Shown here: piece after piece, positions 31,269 to 42,216 of the stretch
Layout: each line of letters starts with the position of its first letter
Position numbering within the stretch: position 1 is the first letter of the stretch
NCBI GenBank assembly: GCA_905250025.1
Contig: CAJNOJ010000346.1
Coordinates: forward strand, 35,537 to 99,536
Direction: 5' to 3'
DNA: 64,000 nt
Source of the DNA: Adineta ricciae
Lineage: Eukaryota > Rotifera > Eurotatoria > Adinetida > Adinetidae
Position numbers and translations under genes: made by a program
The notes under the pieces: model-generated
Told to the model about the DNA's origin: nothing
Seen by the model: only the letters and a program-made list of their open reading frames with translations
The model's database searches: none

Positions 31269-32580
31269 TTAATATAAGCCACCAAAAAACGTTAGCTCCG
31301 CAAGGCATACTTGGTATATAGACCATCTTTCAATAGACATCAACAGATGATTTGTTACTAATGCTTTTGCACTTTTGTTGAAATAATATTTTGGATAAGT
31401 ATACCAGCTACTGTTACTCTTTGGAAACCAAAATGATTCACCTAAACATGTTCCATTCTCATCCATATACATACCAAGTGTTCGTGGATCATGAGTTATA
31501 TCACCAGTTACTGTTAGTTGTATAGAATCCAAGAGATATGTGTCATTGAAAGTTAAAAATATATAATCTAAGACATTCATACCACCCATTCGATTCCAGA
31601 AACTGTAAATATTATTATCAAAAGCCCGCCACCACTCTTCGCCAGAAACGTTAAATGCCATATCAACATAGGAGAACTTGGCAGGAAGTGTTCCAGTCAT
31701 AACAGGCATTGGCACCACAGTCATCGCTAAATGAATTATAAAAAAGAACAAGAAATGTATTTGAACACTTACAATGAGACAGAGAGAAAGATAGTCGGGC
31801 GAGAAAATAAATCATATACTTACATATACATGTCTTATTTTTGCGTGAACAAACAAGATTAAGGTCATTTCGACATTGATCACTTGTATTACAAGACATT
31901 CCACTCATGAATTGTGGTATACATATTTTATTGTTTTGTGAACACATCAGATGAAGATCTTTTCTACAGTCATCACTTGTATTACAGGATATTCCACTCA
32001 TCAATTGTGGTATACATGTTTTATTTCTCCAAACATATCCATTTGGACATTGACATTTTCCACATTGACAGCTTAGATTCAATGCTTGATTACACCAACT
32101 ATCATCTTCACATGTCAGTGTTGAATCAGCATACAGTTGATTAAGACAATGACCTTGATTATCGTAAAAAGTACCTGTTGGACATTGACATGTATTATTT
32201 CGACAGACAAGATATCGATCAGGAAAACAATGATCACATGATTGATTATAAGCTGATGCCACATTAATGTTCTTATAGTTGATTGCACCAACAATACGAG
32301 TAGTCGAAGGTGATGGAACAATGGAACCTGTATCAGAAGAGCCTTGATAGAGTTGACAAATGGACAAATCATAAACGTATGTACGACATTGAGGATCTTG
32401 ATGACATCGAAGAGCACATTTGAATGCAGAAGAAACAGATGAATATGTTTGAAATAACTCAATTGGATTAGCAGGAATAAAATCAAAACCTTGATTTTGT
32501 ACGTTAATATTCGATATGAAATCTGCGTATAAGGTATGGACATGAATAAAAAGGAAAATAATACTGCTATAACGCATCAT
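31269..32580 (-). CDS. Secreted PAN / EB-like Cys-rich / discoidin-like protein (haplotype B only)
   Basis: Exons 32580-31824 and 31726-31269 (97-bp intron) give 404 residues. The signal peptide is MMRYSSIIFLFIHVHTLYA. Residues ~20-100 look like a PAN/apple module (CALRCHQDPQCRTYVYD...CQLYQG). Residues ~115-250 carry several short EB/EGF-like Cys blocks, including two near-identical ones (MSGISCNTSDDCRKDLHLMC and MSGMSCNTSDQCRNDLNLVC), so internal duplication is recent. The last ~140 residues fit an F5/8-type C (discoidin-like) fold: WWRAFDNNIYSFWN, YIFLTFNDTYLLDSIQLTV and a closing CLAELTFFG. It probably binds carbohydrate or cell surface. It lies entirely inside the haplotype-specific insertion. 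Confidence 0.75.
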
Positions 32581-32879
32581 GATTGTTCGTTAAATGAACG
32601 CAGTAATGAAGTTGTCAGTGCCTGTAATGGAAAAATGAATATGCATTTCTCAATTTAATAATGGTATGCTGTTAATTGTCAAGCACTAGGAAAATGCCCT
32701 TAAACTTTTTATTTATTATGATTCAAGTTTTAAATGGATATTTTTTCTTCGATTTCAAAAACTTCTCATCTAAGTTTTATTTGATGAATCTCAAGTGCAA
32801 ATATCCATCCATTAGTGTAGTGCCTATATTTCATGATATTGTTTTAACTATAATGTATTAGGTTGTTAACAGAGTTCTT

Positions 32880-33190
32880 GCAGTTTGCTGTTGAGAATGT
32901 TCTAGAACATTCAAAAAAGGTCACTCAGAAGAGCTTGCTAAGGTGGTTGTAACTTTTTTTTAAAATGTAAGCGAAGAAGTTTTAAAACATACTGTAAACC
33001 ATTTCAAAAAGCAACATGTTCCGGTTAGAGCGATTTCTAATATCATTACAATATACCGTAAACAATAACTCAACTCAATTTTTACGAAAAAGTGGCTGTC
33101 GAAAAAAAATTTCTAATAAAAAACTCCAAACTGGTTCAAATGCTGGATAACAAGATGGTGGTGTGTAAGCGTCGTCTTGGTCGTCGATTT
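32880..33190 (+). pseudogene. Possible degraded transposase-like fragment
   Basis: Broken plus-strand frames give VNHFKKQHVPVRAISNIIT and, in another frame, STQFLRKSGCRKKIS. The order (helix-turn-helix-like, then a basic GRPxK-like linker) recalls the N-terminus of Tc1/mariner-type transposases. Stops and shifts are frequent and the match is by eye only. Confidence 0.25.
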
Positions 33191-33201
33191 CGATTCCATT
33201 C

Positions 33202-33476
33202 ATTAAATAAATGCGAAAACTTCGGACTTTATCCGAAAGTTATGTGTACTTCGAAAAATGTATCAGATGGCACACAAAAATCTGAGAACTTTTTTGTAAG
33301 TTAGTAGTATTACAGCCGATCAGGCTCATCTTCGAACTCGACTGAGGCATTTACAAGATAATGCTATGTATCAAATTTCATGAAAGTTGGATTATTCGTT
33401 CAGGAGTTATCGGGTTAACGGCCGGACGGACATACTGACCGATTCTATAGTTTACTCACTTTTTGAGTACACAAAA
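33202..33476 (+). repeat. Right repeat copy of haplotype B-specific insertion
   Basis: It opens ATTAAATAAATGCGAAAACTTCGG (as 20-base core: ATAAATGCGAAAACTTCGGA) and shares the TTCGGA/TCCGAA hairpin, the ATGTGTACTT segment, the CGGCCGGACGGAC tract and the terminal TTTACTCACTTTTTGAGTAC hairpin with 30122-30890. It lacks ~490 bp of the internal part of the left copy. Confidence 0.6.
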
Positions 33477-35088
33477 AGCACATTTCATGAAAAGAACAAA
33501 GAATATCACATTCAAACTGTTATAATTTTTTTTCTCAGATAAAATAAAATATGTGTTTCTTACTTTGTAAAGTATTTAATCATCTACTTTATTGATGTAT
33601 ATTTATAATGTGAGTAGTAACTCAACAATATACACTAAGATTCTTGACGAGGTGTGTTCTTTTATCGAAATACTTCATCATTATTTGTCTGTGATATATA
33701 CAACATCAATTGAATGATCTTGCAACTGTTTAAGTCTTATCAAAGACTGGTTTTATTTACATTGAAGATACGAATAATCAGCGAATTCAGCAATGGATAA
33801 TTTTAACGTTAATAGAAGGATTTACCGTTTAAGGTACGGGAATGCAAGGACAAGATTCTACAATGCTGAGTAGAAATATTAGAGTTCCATATTAACTAAT
33901 TTTTTTCGAATGCGATCGTCCTTTTGGTCGAGAAAATATAGTTCTTGAGAACTTAAAGGCGCTACGATTGAGCCCAACTAACCGATTTTCGGAGAGTTTT
34001 GGGAAAAGAAGAATATGTATTTATATAAACAGAAAATCTTTCTCAATTTTCTAATATTTTTATCAATATGAAATATGCTTACATATAGTTTCTTATCAAC
34101 ATAAATTAAGTTCTTCAAAGATTCAGATTATCCGCCTCAACGAATGGTAAATACGACTTAAGAAATGAATCTGATTGACAGGCTTCTATTTTTTGATTGG
34201 TTAACTCTTAGATTATCCGAGGGAAACGATTAACAAATAGAACTTTGTTTCTCTTAAGTTCATATTATAAAACCTTATTCAAGATCTTCAGTTCAAATAT
34301 TGATTCCTTATTCAATTCGGTTTTGGCTTTTCCTTTCAACAGATATCCTATCTGTCTTTATCATTTGTTTGTCAAACAAACACTTCGTCAAGTACTTTAT
34401 AGTCACGGTGTAATAAACATATTCGATTATGATTCATTGCCATGTTTATTTACCAACTTTATTTAGTCATACTTCAATTGCACTTTTTCTTTTGGCAAAA
34501 ATATCGTTTACATCAAGTGGTTCAATGGCGAAAACATTGAACGATAAATATTCAACTATTATTTTGTATGATGGTTTTCTCAGATTATTCAATGTTTCTT
34601 TTATCAATTGTATGTGCTGGCTCTTTCCCGCGAGTTAAGAAACAAAATTAACGATATATTCAAATGTTTACAAAGATTATAGTTGATTTTATGATGCAGA
34701 TCAACGATAAGATATCGCATCTATTATTTGTTTCAATTCCACGTACGACAGACATATTCTTTCGAATACATGTGCAGAAAATAACTTCAGTGCAAATCAT
34801 ATAGGTACTGTTGTCCAATCAAAGAGCGAATGCGATATTTTTGCGATGAAATTGTGCGTGCTTTTTTCGTGGACATGGATATGTGTATTTGAGAGAAAAA
34901 AAGATAAGATGGAGAATGTTTGCACATAAGATAAAAGAAAAGCCACTTACGAGTTTTTTTTTGTTGCTTCATAGAACCTTACAATTCACCGATAACGTAG
35001 TCGATATATCTTCGTCAAGTAATGCAATTTCGCCAAAATTAAACGATCATTCTCTGATTCAAGGTTTAGTATTATAGTTTTAGATAGA
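33477..35088. other. Intergenic with gene relics (haplotype B)
   Basis: No intact gene. Around 33600-33720 a short reading (STIYTKILDEVCSFIEI) ends in a stop. Around 33790-33900 the reading FTV.GTGMQGQDSTMLSRNI resembles a strand pair of an F5/8-type C domain but is broken. At 34240-34640 there are hydrophobic broken frames. The same relics occur in A at 49520-50700. The last ~100 bp are probably the 5' UTR of the ART gene, with a possible intron. Confidence 0.35.
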
Positions 35089-37489
35089 ATGCCAAGTCGT
35101 TTTTCTGATATTGAACCTCTAAATACTAAGCAAGCAATAGATGCTTATCTTCTTTGCAAAATTGTTCCACTCAGCGAAGCTATTATTCCTTTATTACATA
35201 TCGTTACTGATATTCTTGTTCATATTAACACAGCTAAACTTGCATGTCAAACTCCTTCAGACAAACTTACACAAGATGAATCAGCTTCGATTTATCTATA
35301 CACAATGGATACTGAATTTTATTCTAAACTAAACAAAGCTTTACGAACAAATGTAGTTGAAAACATCAAAGCATGGTTTCTCTATTTGAAACTTTTTCAT
35401 ACCGCTTTAAACAAATTACCTTCACAAAAAGAACGCGTTTGGCGTGGAATTGTCGGTAATTTTCGCAGTCAATATACAAAAGGTACTCGTTTCATATGGA
35501 CAGGTGTATCATCAACTTCGACAGATATCGGTATCATCGAGCATTTTCTACCAAATAATAAACACACGACGATCTTCTCAATTAATTGTTTGTATGGAAA
35601 ATCCGTCACGAAACATAGTGCAATGCCTAATGAACAAGAAATTATTCTCATGCCGGGAACAAAATTGGTCGTTAGTGGAATTTTAAAGAATCCTTTACAT
35701 GATATTATCGATCTTAAAGAAGAAATAAACCCAAATTTTATAAATAGTCTTACCATACTTCCTGCAATAAAAGTATCAGTGAAAAAAGATCATTCATCAC
35801 CAACTAGTCCAAAAGCACCATTACTAAAGAAGCCAAAGGTTGTTTTGCCTCCAATTAAATCTCCAGTTCAAGATAATTGTAAGTAATCGTAAACTCAACA
35901 TTTCTCTTGTTTTTAAAAATCGATTCCATATTTCAGCTGAACCGCAAAGAACATTGATTTGTCCTCATTGTCAAGAAAAGAATACTTATTTACACTACAA
36001 ACAAGGATCCCTAAGTACATGTTATTCATGCAAAGCCAATTTTAAACAAGTAACATGTCCTCATTGTCAGAAGACAAATTATTGTAAAAATTCTCACGCT
36101 TATGCTTCAAGTCGACAGGTGGATTGTGCAAATTGTCAAAAATCCTTTCAACAACTGAATTGTCCTCATTGTAACCAATGCAATTATTTCCTCAATGCTA
36201 ATTACATCGAAGGAAATACGGTGAATTGTTGTACGTGTAAGAAACCATTTCAAGTGATGATTTGTACGCATTGTTCATCGGAAAATATTTGGCAAAATGC
36301 AGATCATGTTGAAGGTAGTCGAGTAAAATGTTCCAACTGCAAAAAAGACTTTCAAAAAGTAAATTGTCCTCATTGTAATAAAACTATTATTTTCCCGTCA
36401 CTTGGTTACAATGAATGTCTACGTATTCCATGCGCATCTTGCAAGAAAATCTTTCAAAAGATTATTTGTCCACATTGTCAAGCGCGTTGTTCTTGGGAGA
36501 ATGCAGATTATCTTCCAGGTACTCGAACGTCGTGTGGGTCATGTAAGAAAATATTTCAATGTGTCAATTGTTTTCATTGTAAAACTCCTCTCAAATGGCT
36601 GAAGTCGGAATATGAACAAGGAAGTGTAGTCAAATGTACATCGTGTTCAAAGAAATTTCAACAAATCAATTGTCCGCATTGTAAAGTAACGAATTGGTAC
36701 AGAAATGCCGATTATGTTCAAGGATCATCGACGCGATGTTCGTCGTGTAAAGAAAAATTTCAGCTTTTGGCATGTCCAAATTGTTCGACAGCAAATATTT
36801 TGAAAGGAACGAACTTTTATCATGGAAAACGACAAACATGTTTTAGATGTAAAAAGCCGTTTCAAATGATGCGCTGTCCTCATTGTCACGAAATTGAATA
36901 CTTCAAAACTGCTACTTATCGTCAAGGAAATCAAACAACATGTCTTCATTGCAAGAAAATATATCAATTGCTCAATTGTTCATATTGTTTCGTTGCATTG
37001 TATGTTAATGCATCGAATAAATATCATGAGAATATATTAATAGATTGTCTTTCATGTAAACGATCGTTTTATCATCTGAACTGTTGCAAATGTGGTGCTG
37101 CTGAATATTTCAAAACACCATATCAATACGGATCTCGAGATAAATGTTCTTCATGCGATGTTACTTCACAATATGTCAAATGTTTTCATTGCAATGCTAT
37201 GAATTCATGGCAATGCATTACAAAAAAATATGCTTATGGACATGGGTGGATTGTGACATGTGATCGATGTCAGAAAAAATATCAACATTTACAATGTCCA
37301 CATTGCAATACGGCGAATTATTCTTCGAATTGTACTTATGTCGAAGGAAATAGAGTCAAATGTGTGAAATGTGAAAAGTTGTTTCAACATAGACAATGCA
37401 AATCATGTAATGCATCGAACTATTTTCCGAATGCTGATTATGATGCTTCGAAAGGATGTATTTGTTGGGATTGTTATGCAAATATTTGA
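35089..37489 (+). CDS. ADP-ribosyltransferase fused to 15 tandem zinc ribbons (haplotype B)
   Basis: Exon 35089-35878, a 58-bp intron 35879-35936 and exon 35937-37489 give 780 residues. Residues ~1-215 are an ART fold with an intact R-S-ExE triad: VWRG (Arg119), SSTS (141-144) and NEQEIILMPG (Glu182/Glu184). A Pro/Lys-rich linker follows (~230-262). From ~265 to the end, 15 consecutive units of about 33 residues each carry CPHC-x(~20)-CxxCKKxFQ, i.e. two Cys pairs for one zinc. Most have CPHC and a KKxFQ tail; units 11-13 and 15 are divergent. No signal peptide, so intracellular. The array probably recognises nucleic acid or protein and brings the transferase to a target; that is inference. 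I know of no named family with this layout. Confidence 0.82.
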
Positions 37490-38088
37490 CACTATCTTTG
37501 TTTTCATAATTGGACAGATTTAAGAGCATAGATAATTTGTTATTTTTGCTTTATTACGCAGAAAGATTGAATAGTTTTTCCGAAAGTATTTCGTTGGTGA
37601 ATTGGTCCAATTGTCAAGTTTCGAATTTGTATCCATGATGGAATCGATTCATGTTCTTGTAAAATCGACTTTACAAGAAACTATTGGTTATTTTTCATTT
37701 TTTGTAGACATCTTTTCGTTCTTATTAATTGATATCTACAAAAATATGTGTTCACTTGACTTTTATAAATACTTCAAATCGAACTCGGCGCTGTGTTGTA
37801 CACTCGCGCCATCGCTCGAACGAAACTGGTTTCATATATGTAACAGAAAAATACAATTCGGAACTGCCTATGGCCAATAATTTCTGTTCTAGTTATTTTT
37901 AAAGGTTCGTTAGTAAAAAGTAGATGTCTCCGCTCGTAATGCATTCGTCAATGAATCGATGTAGATTTATCTCTGTGCGTTTCTATTTGTTTATAACGAT
38001 GCAAGCGTAGAGAGCTTGTGTTTGACAAAATATTTTTTTCATCATATTTTATTTTTTGATCATTGAAACCATCAATCTGCATCATGTA
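37490..38088. other. Intergenic between ART-zinc ribbon and esterase genes; conserved open frame
   Basis: A plus-strand open frame at 37602-37880 is partly shared with 53630-54004 in A (FSFFVDIFSFLLID, MCSLDFYKYFKSN). The C-terminal part is shifted in B. It has no recognised domain and is more likely a relic or UTR than a gene. The end of the interval holds the promoter of the esterase. Confidence 0.35.
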
Positions 38089-39459
38089 TGTGTAATGAAA
38101 TGAACATTGAAAATATTTCGTACTCTGTTCATGTTGAGTAGGGATTCGAGATTTAGCGACGAAGCTCTTGCTTTTCTTAATATATTAATGCAATCACCTC
38201 CACCAGAAAACAAAACCGATGTCAATGTAAATCGTGAACTATCAGAGTCTCTGCATGCAAATGTTAATCAAAAACTTATTGGTGCTTTCAAAGGAACTGA
38301 AAAAGAAGAACTAATCAATGCTAATTCAACAGGTTAATATCAGAGGCATTCTGCATGGAAAAATATTTTCGAACTCATTTATCATCTATATAGAAATTCC
38401 AGTAACGATTTACACACCTGTTGATGTTGATAAGACAAAATTGGTCATATTTTTTCATGGCGGAGGTAAATAAAACGGATGATTTTCATTTTGAAATATC
38501 TATAGTTTTATCTTGAGTGTAGGCTGGACTGTAAATAGTCGACGAACACATCAAACAATGGTTAACATGATTGCTGAGTAACAAAGAATATTTTCAGTTT
38601 ATTCAAGTTTCATTGGTTTTTTAGTGCAACAAACACGATTTGGATTAATGTGGAATATCGTCGTGGACCAGAGTATAAATTTCCTATTTGGTGGAATGAT
38701 GTTTATCAAGTAACGAAATATGTTATAGAAAATAAACAATCTTATGGTTGTATTCATTATATGAGTTTTATATTTGAATTTATCTATTCGATATTTAGGT
38801 GTCGATTCGTCGGCTAAAGTCGGCGTTGCTGGTGAAAGTTGTGGCGCTTTAATGGCTGCGGGGTTATGTCATGCAATGAAAAATATCGATTTTCAGGTAG
38901 AATTCAAATTTCTACGATTTTCGGATAATAAAGATGAAGATTTTTGTTCAGATTTTAGTCAGTGGTATTTTAGATCTACATCGAACGGCACCATCATATA
39001 AAGAATTTACTCATCAAATGTATTTTCTGACACCGGAGATCTTAGACTGGTAAATGAAGTAACTATATGATAATGATATGTGTATTCCCATCGGTATCAT
39101 AGGTTGACATTATCAGCTTTTGACAATATGAAGGATTTAGATGATCCTCGTATTGCTGTAATGCAGAATAAATCTTTCGAAGGATTACCACCATGTTTGT
39201 TCATCGTTAGTGAATTGGATCCGTTGCATGATGATAGTTACGGTACAGAACATGACTAATCAAAATATGAAAGTATATAAATCTTAATTTGTTTGTTTCA
39301 TTTATAGAATATCAAAAACTTCTTGATAAAGCTGGGGTTCAAACTAAATTGGTCCTCATCAAAGGTGTCCTTCATGGATTCTTCTCCGTTCCAGGTATTT
39401 ATCCAAAAGCGTGTGCTGACGTGATCATTAATATAAAAGAATTTATGGGTTCATTATGA
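38089..39459 (+). CDS. HSL-type alpha/beta-hydrolase (esterase/lipase), haplotype B, 2-bp lesion near the start
   Basis: Exons end and start at 38332/38394, 38465/38523, 38577/38625, 38746/38799, 38896/38952, 39049/39103 and 39242/39308, with stop at 39459. All introns are 47-65 bp. After splicing the hormone-sensitive-lipase motifs are complete: FFHGGGW oxyanion hole (formed across 38465/38523), nucleophile in GESCG (family consensus GDSAG), Asp in ELDPLHDD and His in LHGFF. Just after the start (38089) the B allele reads GAGTAGGG where A has GAGTATAGGG. This 2-bp deletion gives an immediate stop, so B would need a downstream start (the first ATG is past residue ~35) or is null. The core domain downstream is otherwise intact. 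Substrate unknown. Confidence 0.75.
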
Positions 39460-39744
39460 AATTGTGTGTTTGGAGATACGAAATAGACTTCAGAAAAACA
39501 AACTTTATTTTCGATTACCAATAAAAAGGCTTTTTCTTTATCATTATATTTATATTTTGCTCCAGAAAAGTCACATGTTCAGCGTCTCCGATCTGCTAGA
39601 TGTATGACATGGCTGATTTAGTGAAGTATTTGTACGATTTGCCTATGTAATTTAAGAAAACAATATAATGAAATCTTTCAACATCATGTAATTATTTTGA
39701 TAAGAGAAAAAATATGTCATCTTGGCATAGTTTCTGAAATTATA
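39460..39744. other. 3' flank of esterase, end of haplotype B contig
   Basis: AATAAAAAGG at 39520 probably ends the esterase transcript. The remainder aligns with 55543-55833 in contig 6, up to the contig end. No gene. Confidence 0.6.
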
Positions 39745-39745
39745 N
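39745..39745. other. Assembly join (single n), contig 4 (haplotype B) / contig 5 (haplotype A)
   Basis: Left side aligns with 55833. Right side restarts inside the DUF4419 gene at the equivalent of 21348. Confidence 0.93.
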
Positions 39746-40889
39746 TAGTATTGTCAGTGGATCAACTTCGTTTTCCCGAGTCAGAGCGACCAGCAGGTAG
39801 AAACGAATCTGTTCCGGCGATCAACTGGCCTGCAGCTGTTTCCGAAATATGTCAAATGATTAAGGAGGACATGGAAATGGATCTGTCAACAGTAATCACC
39901 AAAAGATTTTCCAGTACGATTAAGATTGAAGGAACTGTTTTCGATTGTAGTTCAACATGCGGCAGTAAGAATAGTCTATGAACGAAATCATGTATTTGTT
40001 ATTCTCTTGTATAGTTCCTCAGATAATACTTCGTGGTTCGCCTGCTGATTTTCAAGATTTAATCGATCGAGTTCAACAACTGAAAATAATTCTCACTGAT
40101 TTTCATTGGTGGTTCAACGCGCTTTTACCAAATCTCGAAAAGTTGAAAGAGAGTGCCGAAGGCACACCTGACATTGATTGGTGGCAGAGGATTTGCCATC
40201 ATGATAAAAATAGATCGGGTGCCAGTATATTATTAGGATGGTTAACAACTTTTATTCCCGTAAGAATCTCAAGGTTTATCTGTATGAAAACTTTACTACG
40301 GATTCTGTTTTAGTACACAATAAACAACGACGGTCAGCACATACGAGCCTGTCGGGAAGGTCATGATGAAAAACTTGTATGCTTTTTCTTAAGTCTTCAC
40401 ACAATTCCAAGAACATTGTCGGCTTTCTTTTCTTCACAGGTCATTATCTATGGGATGAATTTGAGTGATCTCGAAGAAAGTATTACTCAAACAGATTTTT
40501 TCTTAAATAATAATGGTACTTCAATCTCGATGAAGTTCATCGCTGGATTTTTTGGTGTTGGCAAAAATCCAACGACAAGCGCTCTACGTCCATGTCTTGG
40601 ATGGGTGACAGCAGTATCATCAGAACAAGTGGTTGAGAAATTCTACTGCGTCAAATTTAAGAATGAAACACCCATTGTAGAAGTCACCAGGTATTTACTA
40701 GGATAATTATGATCATTTAATTGTTTAATTATTGATTAAAGGATTCTAGAAATCATTAAGAAAGAAGGCGGCAAAATTGAACATCAATCTGACTTTGGTT
40801 CTGATCGCATGTTCTACGTTAGTCTGTTCGACAAGACCGTTGCTTGGCTTAAACAAAACGAACATATTGAAGAAATAACATTGGATTGA
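39746..40889 (+). CDS. DUF4419 protein, 3' part (haplotype A)
   Basis: Partial exon 39746-39964, then 40015-40259, 40314-40376, 40440-40690 and 40742-40889. The same splice sites as haplotype B are conserved, including the CGIPQ-forming junction (39964/40015). It continues the allele whose 5' part ends at 12495. The stop is at the same place as in B. Substitutions are scattered, with no lesion seen. Confidence 0.82.
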
Positions 40890-41095
40890 AAACATGACTA
40901 TTTTTTGAAAACACAATTTCAACAATATTATACAGATTTATTAATTCAAAACTAAGCAACGTTTTAATCATTCATGGCACAGAATATCGACACCGATTAC
41001 AAATAGTTTTTAACATCATTTTTGCTAATGGTCTCTAAAGAGTCTCGATGACTTCCGTTAAACTACTTTTTAAGAAATAAACTTGAAATAGTGTA

Positions 41096-41651
41096 TTAAA
41101 CTCCACTGGTAGTTTCTTGAGTTGTTACAGTTGATGATATACTATTCGATAGCACAGGAGTGTTCACACTAGAGGAAAATACAAGTTAAAATTAAATTGT
41201 AAACGTTCATGAGAACGCTTTTCTGTGTGATTTCACATACTTTGATGTCCATGTTGTTGCAGTTGTGACAGCTGAACACAGAAAAACGAAGTTTATATGA
41301 GAAATAAGATCGAAACTTACGAGTGAGGATATCATTATTATCAATTGCGAAGATTGAATAAACATTGCTTTTCTCCATCATTTCACCGTGTTTAATCGAT
41401 ATTTCAAAGAAGATTTCACATTGATTGATGGCTGGATCGAATGTCGCCACTTGACATTGCTTTTGATTCAAACAAATCATTCGACAACCTTGTAAACTTT
41501 CCACGTGATAGATTAATGATGGTAAACAATCAATTTCATTACATCGATATTGTAAATGTATAAATTGTCTTAATGTAACCGATTGAATGTCTTGCGACAA
41601 GTATTCATTGATAAGAGAGACAAAAAGTAACAATGCAATTACTTTCAACAT
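41096..41651 (-). CDS. Secreted PAN/apple-domain protein with Ser/Thr-rich tail (haplotype A)
   Basis: Allele of 22652-23209, 144 residues. Exons 41651-41321, 41271-41241 and 41168-41096 (introns 49 and 72 bp). The first intron lacks a stop in frame, which produces a misleading 160-codon open frame. Splicing as in B restores the Thr/Ser tail. All PAN cysteines are conserved. Confidence 0.7.
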
Positions 41652-42216
41652 TCCCCATAGACATCAACAGAAAAGAAAGTAATGTGAACTCGTTCCCGAG
41701 AAGAACAAACCGACGAGTGTTTCTTTTTTAATCATTTAGTAATTGAAAAAATAGAAAATCATGCTTTTGCTTACGCGTGTTAGTAAGTCACATTTAAAGA
41801 ATGTTCTCTTTTTCTTGACGTTTCGAACACCTGGTGCCCATGAATTCAGAAACAACGTGTTTTGAGTATAATAATATTTTCCGATCGATGATCTACAAAA
41901 GCATGACTCGTACTCATCTGGTACTGAGACGTTTAGGTTCGATTAGCTAATGCAATGATAACTATGTAGAAGTTGGCCCCACATTCTCCTAAGAACGTGG
42001 GAGTTGTGTCAAATTGAGAATTTAACTCTCGATCGAATGAAAAAATAAATCTCATTCAATGATAGGATTGATTGGTTAAATCGATTCAATCGCATAGATA
42101 ACGGCTTTTAATGAAATTTGATCCGCAGATGATTGTAGCAATGAGCACGAAGAAAAAGAACAATCACATCCGACGATACCATTTCTTTCATTCATTGGAG
42201 AGTTGCTCACCGTACT
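41652..42216. promoter_or_regulatory. Divergent intergenic region, haplotype A
   Basis: Counterpart of 23210-23757, with the same CCCAC...GTGGG inverted repeat near 41980. About 80 bp around 41825-41930 differ strongly between haplotypes, unlike the flanks. No gene. Confidence 0.45.

Larger units (their letters stand above)
30125..33476. mobile_element. ~3.35-kb insertion present only in haplotype B
   Basis: Haplotype A reads straight through at about 48893-48900 (...TCTAAAAATAAAACATATTTC...). Haplotype B has this whole segment between ...TTTAAAAATTA and CACATTTCATG. It consists of the left repeat (to 30890), ~380 bp, a complete minus-strand gene (31269-32580), ~600 bp with possible transposase scraps, and the right repeat (33202-33476). 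The two repeats are direct copies of one family. A-rich bases at both junctions prevent me from calling a target-site duplication with certainty. It could be a composite mobile unit, or a gene lost from A by recombination between flanking repeats. Confidence 0.55.

Noticed and set aside
33202..33476. Long terminal repeats of an LTR retrotransposon flanking 30891-33201
   Set aside because: No primer-binding site, gag or pol lies between the repeats, and the repeat ends are hairpins, not TG...CA.
41169..41320. Longer 160-residue version of the PAN protein in haplotype A
   Set aside because: The extension is read-through of a stop-free 49-bp intron; the spliced form matches haplotype B.
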